Of a stretch of 34,237 nucleotides of DNA, positions 24,930 through 33,920 are shown in pieces. How positions within the stretch are numbered: position 1 is the stretch's first letter; each line of letters opens with the position of its first letter. Position numbers and translations under genes: made by a program. Source of the DNA: Bacteroidota bacterium (GTDB lineage: Bacteria > Bacteroidota > Bacteroidia > B-17B0 > Aurantibacillaceae). The notes below the pieces were generated by a model. It was not told the DNA's origin, searched no databases, and saw nothing but the letters and a program-made list of their open reading frames with translations. The stretch spans positions 1-34,237 of the forward strand of contig JACPOC010000006.1 in assembly GCA_016185125.1 (NCBI GenBank). The letters are read 5' to 3'.

Positions 24930-24986
24930 TTGATTAACAGATTGTTTACACAAGATTGTTAATAAGTGTCATTTTTGTTAAAAACT
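24930..24986. other. Cluster of TTAACA/TGTTAA motifs in a divergent gap
   Basis: Within the gap between the NlpC/P60 and E1 genes are TGATTAACAG, TGTTTACACA, TGTTAATAAG and TGTTAAAAAC. The 14-mer ACACTTATTAACAA also occurs at 19570-19583, and here on the other strand at 24956-24969. TGTTAATAA differs from the DnaA box TGTGGATAA at two positions. It could be a regulator site or a weak DnaA-box-like cluster; the evidence is only sequence resemblance. Confidence 0.25.
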
Positions 24987-25089
24987 ATCTTTTCATCGCA
25001 AATTCACTTAAATAATTAAATTTCAACCATCCGGTTTTATAACAATTTTAAATTGAATTTCAGTATATTTAGCTTGTTAAACACACCTA

Positions 25090-27177
25090 ATGAAAACTTC
25101 TTCTGAGCCATTGAACCTGAAAACCAAAATCCCCATTGAAATATTAAAACAGGCTTTTGAGTTAATGTGCACGGCTAAAAGTATGGCCGAACTTTTTGAA
25201 GCCAACAAAGAAGTTACTGCCAAATATGTTCATGCAACAAGCCGCGGGCATGAAGCGGTGCAATTGGCATTAGGCTTACAATTATTACCGCAGGATTTTG
25301 TTAGTCCTTATTACCGCGATGATTCAATTTTATTGGGTATTGGTTTGCAACCTTTTGAATTAATGCTGCAGCTCCTTGCCAAAAAAAACGATCCCTTTTC
25401 AGGTGGAAGAACTTATTATTCGCATCCAAGTTTACGCCGTGCGGATATGCCAAAAATCCCCCATCAGTCAAGTGCAACAGGCATGCAGGCCATTCCTACA
25501 ACCGGCATTGCTATGGGAATGAAATACATGGAAGACGCAGGAATTGCTCAGCCCGTTTCTCAAAAACCATTAGCTGTTTGTTCGTTAGGTGATGCAAGTT
25601 GCACCGAAGGAGAAGTGTCGGAAGCCTTTCAAATGGCCGTTTTACGCAAACTACCAATTTTATATTTTGTACAGGATAATGAGTGGGACATTAGTGCGCA
25701 CGCCCGCGAAATAAGATCTCAGGATATTACCGAATTTGCCAAAGGATTTAAAGGCCTTGAAACCCGCACAATTGACGGCACCGACTTTATTTTAAGTTAT
25801 AATACAGTTAAAGAATGTTTGGATATAATTCGGGAAGAAAGGCGTCCGATGCTGATACACGCTAAGGTGCCTTTACTCAATCATCATACCAGCGGCGTTA
25901 GAAAAGAATGGTACCGCGATGATTTGGAAGAGGCCGGCAAACGCGATCCTTTGCCTCGCTTAAGAAATCAACTCATTATTGCCGGCGTTGACGCGGAAGA
26001 AATAAAGAAAATTGAAAATCGAGCAAAACAACTGGTTGAAACAGATTATCAAAAAGCATTAGCCGAGGAAGATCCACAGCCGGAAGACGTTATGTTACAT
26101 GAATTTGCCCCTACTCCGGTAACGGAGGAAAAAGGCCAGCGCACACCAAGTGGCAAGCAGCCAACCGTTATGGTGGATAGTGCCCTTTTTGCTATAAGAG
26201 AACTGATGACCAAACATCCTGAATGTTTATTGTACGGCCAGGATGTGGGTGCCAGGCTGGGCGGAGTTTTCAGGGAAGCTGCTACTTTGGCGCAGCAATT
26301 TGGCGATTACCGTGTTTTTAACACGCCAATACAAGAAGCATTTATTGTTGGTTCAACCGTGGGTATGAGCGCGGTAGGTTTAAAACCCATTGTTGAAGTT
26401 CAGTTTGCCGATTATATCTGGCCGGGGTTAAATCAATTGTTTACCGAGGTTAGCCGAAGCTGCTATTTAAGCAATGGAAAATGGCCGGTAAGCATGATCT
26501 TACGCGTGCCTATTGGAGCCTACGGCAGCGGCGGGCCTTATCACTCCAGCAGTATTGAAAGTGTTTTAACAAACATAAGAGGTATAAAAATAGCCTATCC
26601 AAGCACAGGGGCCGATCTTAAGGGCTTAATGAAATCAGCTTATTATGATCCCAATCCTGTGGTAATGCTGGAGCATAAAGGATTGTACTGGAGCAAAATA
26701 AAAGGAACGGAAGATGCCCGCACCATTGAGCCGGACGAAGATTACATTATACCTTTTGGTAAGGCGCGAATTGTGCAGGAAGCTTCTGAAGAAGAAATAA
26801 AAAAAGGAAAGTCGCTAACCGTTATAACATATGGCATGGGTGTTTATTGGGCTAAAAGGGCCGCTAAAAAATTTGAAGGCCGGGTGGAGATCATTGATCT
26901 TAGAACGCTTGCCCCGCTTGATGAAGAAGCCATGTTTGCAGGTGCTACAAAGCACAGCAAAGTTATGGTGTTAACCGAAGAGCCTGTGCACAACGGCTTC
27001 GCGCAGGGAATAGCCTCGCGTATCAGTCAACATTGTTTTAAATATTTGGATGCGCCTGTAATGGTGATTGGCGCCGAAAATCTTCCTGCCATTCCTTTAA
27101 ACTCAACATTAGAAAAAGCCATGTTACCAAATGCCGAAAAAGTTGAAAAAGCAATGGAAAAACTGTTGGCTTATTAA
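25090..27177 (+). CDS. 2-oxoacid dehydrogenase E1, fused alpha and beta subunits
   Basis: A 695-aa thiamine-diphosphate enzyme. Residues about 15-330 are the E1 alpha part (SRGHEAVQLALG, SPYYRDD, then the ThDP motif GDASCTEGEVSEAF with VQDNEWDIS). Residues about 360-695 are the E1 beta part (LYGQDVGARLGGVFREAATL, FNTPIQEAFIVGSTVGMS, VPIGAYGSGGPYHSSS). It decarboxylates a 2-oxoacid and passes the acyl group to lipoyl E2. Fused versions in Bacteroidota are usually annotated as branched-chain (2-oxoisovalerate) or generic dehydrogenase E1; substrate choice is not certain. No E2 or E3 gene is nearby. It converges with a small gene after a 9-nt gap. Confidence 0.95.
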   Translation: MKTSSEPLNLKTKIPIEILKQAFELMCTAKSMAELFEANKEVTAKYVHATSRGHEAVQLALGLQLLPQDFVSPYYRDDSILLGIGLQPFELMLQLLAKKNDPFSGGRTYYSHPSLRRADMPKIPHQSSATGMQAIPTTGIAMGMKYMEDAGIAQPVSQKPLAVCSLGDASCTEGEVSEAFQMAVLRKLPILYFVQDNEWDISAHAREIRSQDITEFAKGFKGLETRTIDGTDFILSYNTVKECLDIIREERRPMLIHAKVPLLNHHTSGVRKEWYRDDLEEAGKRDPLPRLRNQLIIAGVDAEEIKKIENRAKQLVETDYQKALAEEDPQPEDVMLHEFAPTPVTEEKGQRTPSGKQPTVMVDSALFAIRELMTKHPECLLYGQDVGARLGGVFREAATLAQQFGDYRVFNTPIQEAFIVGSTVGMSAVGLKPIVEVQFADYIWPGLNQLFTEVSRSCYLSNGKWPVSMILRVPIGAYGSGGPYHSSSIESVLTNIRGIKIAYPSTGADLKGLMKSAYYDPNPVVMLEHKGLYWSKIKGTEDARTIEPDEDYIIPFGKARIVQEASEEEIKKGKSLTVITYGMGVYWAKRAAKKFEGRVEIIDLRTLAPLDEEAMFAGATKHSKVMVLTEEPVHNGFAQGIASRISQHCFKYLDAPVMVIGAENLPAIPLNSTLEKAMLPNAEKVEKAMEKLLAY

Positions 27178-27186
27178 GGGGTTTAA

Positions 27187-27381
27187 TTATTCCTTACGCT
27201 TATCAGGCTTATCTTCCTCATTTTCACGCAATTTTTCATAAAAGCTTTTGCCTTCTTTGCGCCCTTCTGAATTTTCGTCGGTATTGTTAGATCCTATATG
27301 ATCGGCACCGGTTTCATCAAGCGGAGTTTCTTCTTCCGATTTATTTTTATCAGGATCCGGGTTTAAAATATGAGAATGCAT
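27187..27381 (-). CDS. Small acidic hydrophilic protein (64 aa)
   Basis: A 64-aa protein with no hydrophobic segment, rich in Asp, Glu, Asn and Lys (NPDPDKNKSEEETP, then KSFYEKLRENEEDKPDKRKE). Likely intrinsically disordered. No family recognised. It is convergent with the E1 gene and downstream of the response regulator on the same strand (60 nt gap). Composition and a normal ATG support it, though a gene this small cannot be certain. Confidence 0.55.
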   Translation of the reverse strand: MHSHILNPDPDKNKSEEETPLDETGADHIGSNNTDENSEGRKEGKSFYEKLRENEEDKPDKRKE

Positions 27382-27441
27382 ATTATTATTTTTAAAACAT
27401 TATAATAATATCATATAAAAATCATGCCATTAAAAGATAAA

Positions 27442-27891
27442 TTAAGCTTCCACAACATTAAAAATAAATTTTTTGCGAGAAGGACGGCTAAAATCTGATT
27501 TTATAAACATATTAAGAATTCGGTGGAGTGTAAACTTAAGTTCCATGTATTCCATTTTAGGCATATAATAATGCGCGCCCTGATCATAAAGTAAATCAGC
27601 AATTTCAAGGTGCAATTGATCGGAATAAACAATAACAGGAAATATTTTTAATTTTTTATCCTTTTTAATTTCCATTAAACATTGCGAACCATTTTTGCAT
27701 GGCATATTAAAATCCAAAAACAATATATCGGGAGGTGTATCCAAATGCTTTTCCAAATACTTCATTAATTCGCCGCCATTATTAACTGTTTTTAATTTAG
27801 TTTCAATGGGAATTTCATTTAAAGCTTTGGCAAAATACAAACAATCTTTCTTACTTTCGTCCCCTAATAAAATTTGTAATGGCTGTTTCAT
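27442..27891 (-). CDS. Single-domain response regulator (receiver only)
   Basis: A 149-aa CheY-like receiver: acidic pair Asp11-Glu12 (LLGDESKKD), phosphoacceptor Asp60 (ILFLDFNMP), Ser90 (VIVYSDQ) and Lys112 (YYMPKMEY). No DNA-binding output domain follows; about 25 basic residues close the chain (SRPSRKKFIFNVVEA). No histidine kinase is adjacent, so it probably serves a distant kinase or a phosphorelay. The 386-bp region upstream may hold its promoter. Confidence 0.93.
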   Translation of the reverse strand: MKQPLQILLGDESKKDCLYFAKALNEIPIETKLKTVNNGGELMKYLEKHLDTPPDILFLDFNMPCKNGSQCLMEIKKDKKLKIFPVIVYSDQLHLEIADLLYDQGAHYYMPKMEYMELKFTLHRILNMFIKSDFSRPSRKKFIFNVVEA

Positions 27892-28277
27892 ATTTTTAAA
27901 TTTTAAACAATAAAAGGGGATTATTGTATATTAATAATCAAAAAATTATACCTGTATTGGCCTCATTCATCCGGTAAAATAATACATACGTATAATAAAG
28001 ATAACGAAGTTTGGATAACTATCAAATTTAAATAAGTTAAAAATTTCAGTTATTTAAAATAGAGTTTCTTAGATGCGAGCTAAAAGGGTTTAATCCAGTA
28101 AAAAAATATACACTAATAAATTCGTGCATTTTTTTTTGGAATATTTATTTTTTTTTATTAATTTATAAGAATGGAAAGTTCAGAAAGTATTGGAAACCTC
28201 TTCTATTAACTTAAAAAAAAATCAGCGAAATAAATTTATTTTTATAAAACGTTTTTAAATTTTAAAGATAGGTCTTC
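27892..28277. other. AT-rich intergenic region before the response regulator
   Basis: There is no gene in these 386 bp. Seen: a candidate minus-strand -7 element TAAATTTG (28030-28023), 132 nt before the response regulator start and without a clear -33; an 8-bp palindrome ATACGTAT (27986-27993); and poly-T tracts near 28131-28160. Nothing else is recognised. Confidence 0.4.
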
Positions 28278-28736
28278 TCACTTAAATAATCCCCAAGTAT
28301 CGCTGTCTTGTTTATTTAATTTATCGAAGGTGTTAACCCAGGCAATAAATAATTTTCGGAATTCTTTTAAATCATCGCGCATTACTTTAATGTAATTTTT
28401 ATCGGTGCTTGTAAAGTTTAAAAGGCCTGTGGTGGATGTTACAAGGTATTGTGCATGATAACGGATAATAGAGGCGTTTTGCATGCAGATGAGCCAGTTA
28501 TCGGAGCCGTAAGCGCCCGCAATTTTAGGAGGAATCATCATAGCAGATTCGCGGAGAATAGCCGAATATAAATCGCTGTCTTCTTTGCTCATACTCGCTG
28601 ATAACGCGTCAACGGTTTCCAGCAATTCCATTGCCTTTATGTAAAGTGGAAATTTTTTTAGTTTTTCAAGTTTTGTTTCAAATTCAAAATTTCCATCATC
28701 CGAAAAATTAAAATCGTTATCATCAAAATTCATCAT
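28278..28736 (-). CDS. Helical protein resembling the S23 four-helix-bundle family
   Basis: A 152-aa protein. An acidic, Asn/Phe-rich N-terminus (1-20) precedes a helical domain. The run ILRESAMMIPPKIAGAYG followed by NASIIRYHAQYLVTS resembles the helix turn of the 23S-rRNA intervening-sequence (S23/four-helix bundle) proteins, in which a similar RRAAVSIPANIAEG block is found. The match is by eye and partial. S23-family proteins have no firm function. It starts 5 nt after the stop of the glutaminyl cyclase gene, so the two are probably in one operon. Confidence 0.55.
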   Translation of the reverse strand: MMNFDDNDFNFSDDGNFEFETKLEKLKKFPLYIKAMELLETVDALSASMSKEDSDLYSAILRESAMMIPPKIAGAYGSDNWLICMQNASIIRYHAQYLVTSTTGLLNFTSTDKNYIKVMRDDLKEFRKLFIAWVNTFDKLNKQDSDTWGLFK

Positions 28737-28741
28737 ACTGT

Positions 28742-29629
28742 TCAGGGGTTATTAATTTCAAATTGTATCTGATAAGTTTCAGGCCACATTTTACCACTAA
28801 TATATATTTTTTTAGCAACCGAATCGTAAGCAATGCCATTCATTTCTAAACTATTTGGATGTTTACTTTTTGCTTTTGCCATTAAGGCACTCAAATCAAG
28901 AATACCTGCAATTTTTCCATTCGCAGGATTAATTTTAATGATGTTATTGGTTCGCCAAACATTTGCGTAAATAAAACCGTTAATGTATTCCAGTTCGTTT
29001 AATTGATCGGGCATATCATACATATCGGTGTTAACAGAAAGGGTTTTAACAAAGCTTTGAGTGGTAGCGTCTAAATAAGTGAGCTCCCCGGTGCCATCGC
29101 TCATTATTAAAAATTTACCGTCAGTAGTTAAGCCCCAACCTTCTTTATTTTTATAGGTAAACTGACCGAGATTTTTAAAAGTAGAGGCATCATAAATAAA
29201 TCCTGTTTGATTTTGATAGGTGAGCTGAAAAAGTTTGTTATTCAATATAGCAATCCCTTCGCCGAAATATGTTTTGCGATCAAGCTCCGCCTTAATATCA
29301 ATTTTCCCTGTTTTTAAATTTACTATGCCAACATAAGATCTTGTTTTTGGAAGATTATCCGGCGCACCCGAACTTTCAAAAAGTTTCCCTTCGTGTACTA
29401 AAAGTCCTTCGGTAAAGCAAGTTGTATCGTGAGGAAAAGTTTCTGATAAAGTATAGTTTATTATAGCCAATGGCGGTTCCGTTACAGCTATTACATCGGT
29501 ACCCTTCTTTACGTCAGGAGTATTACAGCCAACTAAAAAAATGGTCAATAATAAAAGCAAAAAGATTTGACTATTTTTTGCCGCAGATTCCAACGATTTT
29601 CGCGGATATTTTTTCACGCTAAATTTCAT
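28742..29629 (-). CDS. Glutaminyl-peptide cyclotransferase, lipoprotein form
   Basis: A 295-aa protein. A lipoprotein signal is visible (LLLLTIFLVGC, Cys35) after an unusually long basic N-region (residues 1-20, KKYPRKSLESAAKN). The rest is the beta-propeller glutamine cyclotransferase: HDTTCFTEGLLVHEGKLFES, TYFGEGIAILNNKLFQLTYQ and DQLNELEYINGFIYANVW are the recurrent family blocks. The enzyme converts N-terminal glutamine of exported proteins into pyroglutamate. In Bacteroidota this suits proteins whose signal peptides are cut just before Gln, as in several secreted proteins of this window (ending AQ or SQ). It overlaps the end of the macro-domain gene by 11 nt and precedes the S23-like gene. 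Confidence 0.9.
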   Translation of the reverse strand: MKFSVKKYPRKSLESAAKNSQIFLLLLLTIFLVGCNTPDVKKGTDVIAVTEPPLAIINYTLSETFPHDTTCFTEGLLVHEGKLFESSGAPDNLPKTRSYVGIVNLKTGKIDIKAELDRKTYFGEGIAILNNKLFQLTYQNQTGFIYDASTFKNLGQFTYKNKEGWGLTTDGKFLIMSDGTGELTYLDATTQSFVKTLSVNTDMYDMPDQLNELEYINGFIYANVWRTNNIIKINPANGKIAGILDLSALMAKAKSKHPNSLEMNGIAYDSVAKKIYISGKMWPETYQIQFEINNP

Positions 29630-29952
29630 GAAGTTCCTTATTTATCAGATCATAATTTTCATCATCAAAACACACAAATGTTACTTTTTCGGGCTTGTGG
29701 TTTTCATTCAGAAATTTTATAACGGTTGTTACCGCAATTTTAGCTGCCTTATCTTTTGGAAAGCCATACACGCCGGTGCTTATGCCCGGAAAAGCCACTG
29801 AGTTACAATTATTTTCAGCCGCTATTTTTAAGGAGCTGTTGTAACAGGAAGTAAGTTTAGTTGCCTCATCATTATTGCCGCCCCGCCAAACGGGACCCAC
29901 CGTATGTATAACAAAATCGGCAGGTAAATTTCCGGCGGTAGTAATAACGGCT
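29619..29952 (-). pseudogene. Macro-domain protein, 5'-truncated
   Basis: The frame encodes [20 protein letters not shown], then [30 protein letters not shown] and the usual C-terminal helix: the C-terminal two thirds of a macro domain (ADP-ribose or ADP-ribosylated protein hydrolase fold). The N-terminal third, with the expected NAANSSLLGGGGVDGAIH loop, is missing: homology stops at 29952 and a stop codon appears at 29960-29958. A GTG at 29900 could start a 93-aa fragment, but this would lack the ligand-binding loop. The break coincides exactly with the end of a 141-bp repeat whose second copy is at the right end of the window. Confidence 0.85.
29812..29952. repeat. 141-bp exact direct repeat, left copy
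   Basis: Identical over all 141 bases to 34097-34237, in the same orientation. The flanking bases differ on the left (a versus g). It lies inside the macro-domain gene. The second copy is the last 141 bases of the window. Confidence 0.97.
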
Positions 29953-30085
29953 CTATTCTAAATCTTATTTTCTCTTGTTATGGTTTTAAAAAACATTCTT
30001 TTATACTGATGGCATGACACTCATTAACGGAAAAATTGTTTTCTGGCATAGTCTAATTATTCTTATTTTTACGTGTAAAAGCTGA

Positions 30086-30589
30086 ATGAAAAATTTATTA
30101 GTTTGTGGTGTAATTACCTTATTGTTTTTGAGTTGCAAAAATGACACAAAATACGAATATCTTATACCCGATTGGACGACAAGGAAAATAGAGCGAAAAA
30201 TTGACAGCTTAAATTCGCATAGAACATATCTGCCTCTATACGCTCAAATTTACCAAAGATCCCAGGATATTAAAGTTGATTTAACAGTAACCGTGAGTAT
30301 AAGAAATACTGATGTGCATAACAGAATTTTTTTAAAAAGCATTGACTATTATAATACCCAGGGTAAATTAATTAGAAAATATTTGGACTGGCCTGTTTTT
30401 GTAAATCCATGTGAAACAATTGAAATTATCCTCCCATCCAATGATAACGAAGGAGGTACAGGTGCTAATTTCGACTTCGAGTGGTTAGCTCCGCAAACTT
30501 CTTCAACACCGGTGTTTGAGTCAATAATGATTTCGACACAAGGGCAACAGGGTATTGCATTTACATGCCGAGGTGTAGATATAAAATAA
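30086..30589 (+). CDS. DUF3124 lipoprotein
   Basis: A 167-aa protein with a lipoprotein signal (ITLLFLSC, Cys17). The mature part matches DUF3124: LPLYAQIYQRS, DLTVTVSIRNTD, LKSIDYYNTQGKLIRKYLDW, then GGTGANFDFEW and a C-terminal QGQQGIAFTCRGV. Function of the family is unknown. The gene is on the plus strand between the truncated macro gene and the MMPL gene, with which it converges (10-nt gap). A TATTTTTA near 30060 resembles a -7 element but lacks the terminal G. Confidence 0.9.
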   Translation: MKNLLVCGVITLLFLSCKNDTKYEYLIPDWTTRKIERKIDSLNSHRTYLPLYAQIYQRSQDIKVDLTVTVSIRNTDVHNRIFLKSIDYYNTQGKLIRKYLDWPVFVNPCETIEIILPSNDNEGGTGANFDFEWLAPQTSSTPVFESIMISTQGQQGIAFTCRGVDIK

Positions 30590-30599
30590 TTTTTTCATT

Positions 30600-32939
30600 T
30601 TATTCATCTACAACATTTGCACTAATTAGTTTTTTATTACTCCTTTTATTATCGATTGACAATAATATTGCGGGCAATAAAATAATATTGGTAAACAAAG
30701 AAATTACAAGCGTTAAAGAGATTAATACACCTAAAGCGGCAGTTCCTCCAAAACTTGAAATAGAAAACACTCCAAATCCGAAAAATAATATTATAGTAGT
30801 ATAAACCATGCTTAAGCCTGTTTCTTTAATAGCAGCGGATATAGCCAGCGAAGCAATTCCTTTATTTTTAAGTAATTCCTGCCTGTATTTGGTTAACAGA
30901 TAAATTGTACCATCTGAGGATATGCCAAAAGCAATACTAAAAATTAAAATGGTGGAAGGTTTAAATCTGATATCCAAAAAGCCCATAATTCCGGCCGTTA
31001 TAATTAATGGAATTAAGCAAGGAATTTTTGATAATATAATAATTCTTACTGAGCGAAACAAAGCCATGCCCACAAGTGCTATTAAAATCACTTCAATTAA
31101 AAGGCTTTCTAGCAAATTGGACAATAGATAATCGTTACTTTTCAAAAAAACTAAACTATGACCGGTAAGACTTACATGATATTCTCCCGGGTCAAAGATG
31201 GAATCTATACGGGGTTTTAGTTCACGCGTTAATTCCTTGATTCGTTTAGATCCTATGTCGGCCATTTGATAGCTCACACGGGTTATGCGTTTGGGGTTGT
31301 CTAAAAACGATTTTAATTTGGCGTCCTGCCCGGTAAGCGATCCTGAATAATCCGAAAGAGATTTCAAGTCTGTAATGGCAGGCAACTTATAATATTTTTT
31401 ATTACCGCCTTTGAATGCTTGATAAGAAAATCTTATTGCTTCAACTATGGAAAGCGGTTTAGAAAATTCTTTATATTCAGAAAAAATATTCTGCATAGCC
31501 TTGATTTTGTAAACTGTTCTAGCATTATTAGCAAATAAGCCATTAGGTTTTTTGGTATCTATAGCAATTTCAAAAGGTAAAACTCCTTTAAAAGCGTTTT
31601 CAAAGAAATGAAGATCGGTGTATACCGGATCATTTTTTGGAAGATCATCAACTACGTAACCAATAAAATTAATTTTAAGCATTCCGACCAGTGAAAAAAG
31701 CGTTACTATTGCTGTTATTAAATAAATAGCTTTTCTCTTCTGGTGTACTATATTATCAACGAACCTTAATAATTGGGTAATTTTTTTACTATCGAGATGT
31801 TTGGTATGACGCGCTTTGGGCAAGGGTAAAAAAAGTAAAATCACAGGAATTAATATAAGTGTAATAAAGTATGTAGCCATTACACTTAAAGCGGCTACCA
31901 CACCAAACTCAACAAGCATTGAACTTTTTGTAAAATAAAGAACGCCAAAACCTATAGCAGTAGTAACATTTGCTAAAAATAAAGTTACCCCAATAGTATT
32001 AATCATTGCAGTGATGGCTTTTAACCTATTGCGATGTCGTAAAAATTCTATTTGATATTTATTTATTAAAAAAATGCAATTCGGTATGCCTATTACTATT
32101 ATTAAAGGGGCTATAAGACCAGATAAAACAGTGATTTTGTAGCCAAATAACTCGAGAAAACCCACAGACCAAATAACACCAACTGTTACTATTAATAAGG
32201 AAAAGAACACGTTTAGTACTGACCGAAAGAACAACCATAAAATAAAGCCGGTTATAATTATTGCTAAAATTAAAAATAGTGTCATTTCCTTTGATATCTT
32301 TTCCATCATCTGAGAGCGGATGTAAGGCATACCAGAGTAATGCATCGTTAAATGATGCTTTTGACCAAATGCTTCAATCAAAATTTTTATCTCTTTTACT
32401 AAGTCAATACGTCTTTTAGAATTTAACGATGCTTTGTTAAAAGTAATTGCCATTAAATTACTACCCAGTTCTTTATTATAAACAATGCCTTCATAAAAAG
32501 GTAATGCTAAGAAATCAACTTTGAGACTATCTACTTCTTTTTGAGATACGGGGAGTTTTGAAACTAAGGGTTTAAATTCCAGTTTCTCGATACTGTCATT
32601 TTTAACTACTTTATAAACCGTGGGCACAGATAGAACATCCTTTATTCCACTGATTATTTTGATGGTTTTACTTATGTGAAACCAATCATTAAATTTATTA
32701 AGTGTAAAGAAATTTTTGTCTTCAAAACCAATTACCATCACGTTACCATCTTCACCAAATTGTTTCTTAAAACGTTGGTATTCGATAAAAGTTTGGTCGT
32801 TTTCGGGAAGTATCTTGGCAAATTCATACGATAGTTCCATTTTTGAGGCCTTATAACCCATAAACATTGTCATTAAAACAATACCTATTGTGAAAGAAAA
32901 TTTATTCCTCAATAGAATCCGGGAAAAAGCTAGCCACAT
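30600..32939 (-). CDS. MMPL/RND family transporter
   Basis: A 779-aa protein with RND superfamily architecture: a first membrane helix (about 14-32), a large extracytoplasmic loop (33-220), a five-helix bundle (about 222-375), then a second copy of the same plan (helix near 405, loop, bundle about 620-765). The conserved helix-4 motif is GIPNCIFLINKY in the first half and GISSDGTIYLLTKY in the second. RND transporters usually carry an acidic residue there for proton coupling; it is kept only in the second half (Asp). At 779 aa it fits MMPL/HpnN-like lipid or hydrophobic-compound exporters. It starts 9 nt after the YitT stop, so the two are co-transcribed. Confidence 0.9.
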   Translation of the reverse strand: MWLAFSRILLRNKFSFTIGIVLMTMFMGYKASKMELSYEFAKILPENDQTFIEYQRFKKQFGEDGNVMVIGFEDKNFFTLNKFNDWFHISKTIKIISGIKDVLSVPTVYKVVKNDSIEKLEFKPLVSKLPVSQKEVDSLKVDFLALPFYEGIVYNKELGSNLMAITFNKASLNSKRRIDLVKEIKILIEAFGQKHHLTMHYSGMPYIRSQMMEKISKEMTLFLILAIIITGFILWLFFRSVLNVFFSLLIVTVGVIWSVGFLELFGYKITVLSGLIAPLIIVIGIPNCIFLINKYQIEFLRHRNRLKAITAMINTIGVTLFLANVTTAIGFGVLYFTKSSMLVEFGVVAALSVMATYFITLILIPVILLFLPLPKARHTKHLDSKKITQLLRFVDNIVHQKRKAIYLITAIVTLFSLVGMLKINFIGYVVDDLPKNDPVYTDLHFFENAFKGVLPFEIAIDTKKPNGLFANNARTVYKIKAMQNIFSEYKEFSKPLSIVEAIRFSYQAFKGGNKKYYKLPAITDLKSLSDYSGSLTGQDAKLKSFLDNPKRITRVSYQMADIGSKRIKELTRELKPRIDSIFDPGEYHVSLTGHSLVFLKSNDYLLSNLLESLLIEVILIALVGMALFRSVRIIILSKIPCLIPLIITAGIMGFLDIRFKPSTILIFSIAFGISSDGTIYLLTKYRQELLKNKGIASLAISAAIKETGLSMVYTTIILFFGFGVFSISSFGGTAALGVLISLTLVISLFTNIILLPAILLSIDNKRSNKKLISANVVDE

Positions 32940-32948
32940 ACTCTGTTA

Positions 32949-33920
32949 TTATTTATGAAGCGCCCTTTTTTTTACCATGCCGCCTTTGGTTTCTTTAATA
33001 CTGCTCATTGTAACAAATGCCTCTGCATCAATTTTTTCAATTTCCATTTTTAGATTCGTAACCTCTAATCTGGTTATCACAGTAAAAAGAATATCTATTT
33101 CTCCCCTCGCTTCGCCTTTTTTTCCGTAACCACGCATTCCTTTATAGATTGTTACGCCTCTGCCAAGTTTTTGGGTAATCATTTTACGAATTTCTCCGGC
33201 TCTGGCTGAAATAATGGTAACGCCGGTGTATTCCTCAATTCCTTCCAGAATAAAATCAATAGTTTTGGAGGCAGCAAAGTATGTAAGCATGGAATACAGA
33301 GCCACTTCTACCGAAAGTAGGTAAGCGGCAACCAAAAAGATAAAAACATTAAAAACCAACACTATATCGCCCAGGGAAAGCGTAGTTTTATTTTCCAGAT
33401 ACACTGCCATAACTTCTGTTCCATCCAATACACCGCCACCCCTGATAGCCAGTCCAATACCCGCACCAAGAAAAAAACCACCGAATATAGCTATCAATAA
33501 TTTATCATTTGTAAGAATAGGATAATCAACAACAGAAAGACAAAGTGCTAATCCGGTTATTCCAAAGGTTGTTTTTATAGCAAAATTTAATCCCATTTGT
33601 TTATAGCCTAAAACAATAAATGGAAGATTTAATAAAATGATAAGGAAGGGTAGAGAAACACCTGTTACTTTTGCCAAAAGCAATGAAATTCCAGTAATTC
33701 CCCCATCAATAAAACCGGCAGCCAATAAAAAGCTCTTTAATCCAAAACCCGCAAGAATAATTCCTATACTAAGTAGAAAAAAACCTAAAATTTCCCCTCT
33801 TAGTTTAATTCTATATTTCCGTAACTCTTCATTTATTTCTTTATTTATGGATGGATCATATTTCCGTTTTGGATTATTTTTGCCCTCATTAATAGCAATA
33901 TTTTGTAATATAGGATTCAT
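32949..33920 (-). CDS. YitT family membrane protein with DUF2179 domain
   Basis: A 323-aa protein. A charged cytoplasmic N-terminus (1-45) is longer than in typical YitT proteins (about 280-290 aa). Five to six membrane helices follow (about 45-215), with AAGFIDGGITGISLLLAKVT and AIRGGGVLDGTEVMAVYL, blocks typical of the YitT/DUF161 family. The C-terminal soluble domain is DUF2179 (TGVTIISARAGEIRKMI, RGVTIYKGMRGYGKKGEARG). Transported substrate is unknown. First gene of a two-gene unit with the MMPL transporter. The start at 33920 is the only ATG before the first helix. Confidence 0.92.
   Translation of the reverse strand: MNPILQNIAINEGKNNPKRKYDPSINKEINEELRKYRIKLRGEILGFFLLSIGIILAGFGLKSFLLAAGFIDGGITGISLLLAKVTGVSLPFLIILLNLPFIVLGYKQMGLNFAIKTTFGITGLALCLSVVDYPILTNDKLLIAIFGGFFLGAGIGLAIRGGGVLDGTEVMAVYLENKTTLSLGDIVLVFNVFIFLVAAYLLSVEVALYSMLTYFAASKTIDFILEGIEEYTGVTIISARAGEIRKMITQKLGRGVTIYKGMRGYGKKGEARGEIDILFTVITRLEVTNLKMEIEKIDAEAFVTMSSIKETKGGMVKKRALHK

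Noticed and set aside
29619-29900. Functional 93-aa macro-domain protein from GTG 29900
   Set aside because: It lacks the N-terminal strands and the ADP-ribose loop, and the GTG is the Val codon inside the conserved HTVGPVW block.
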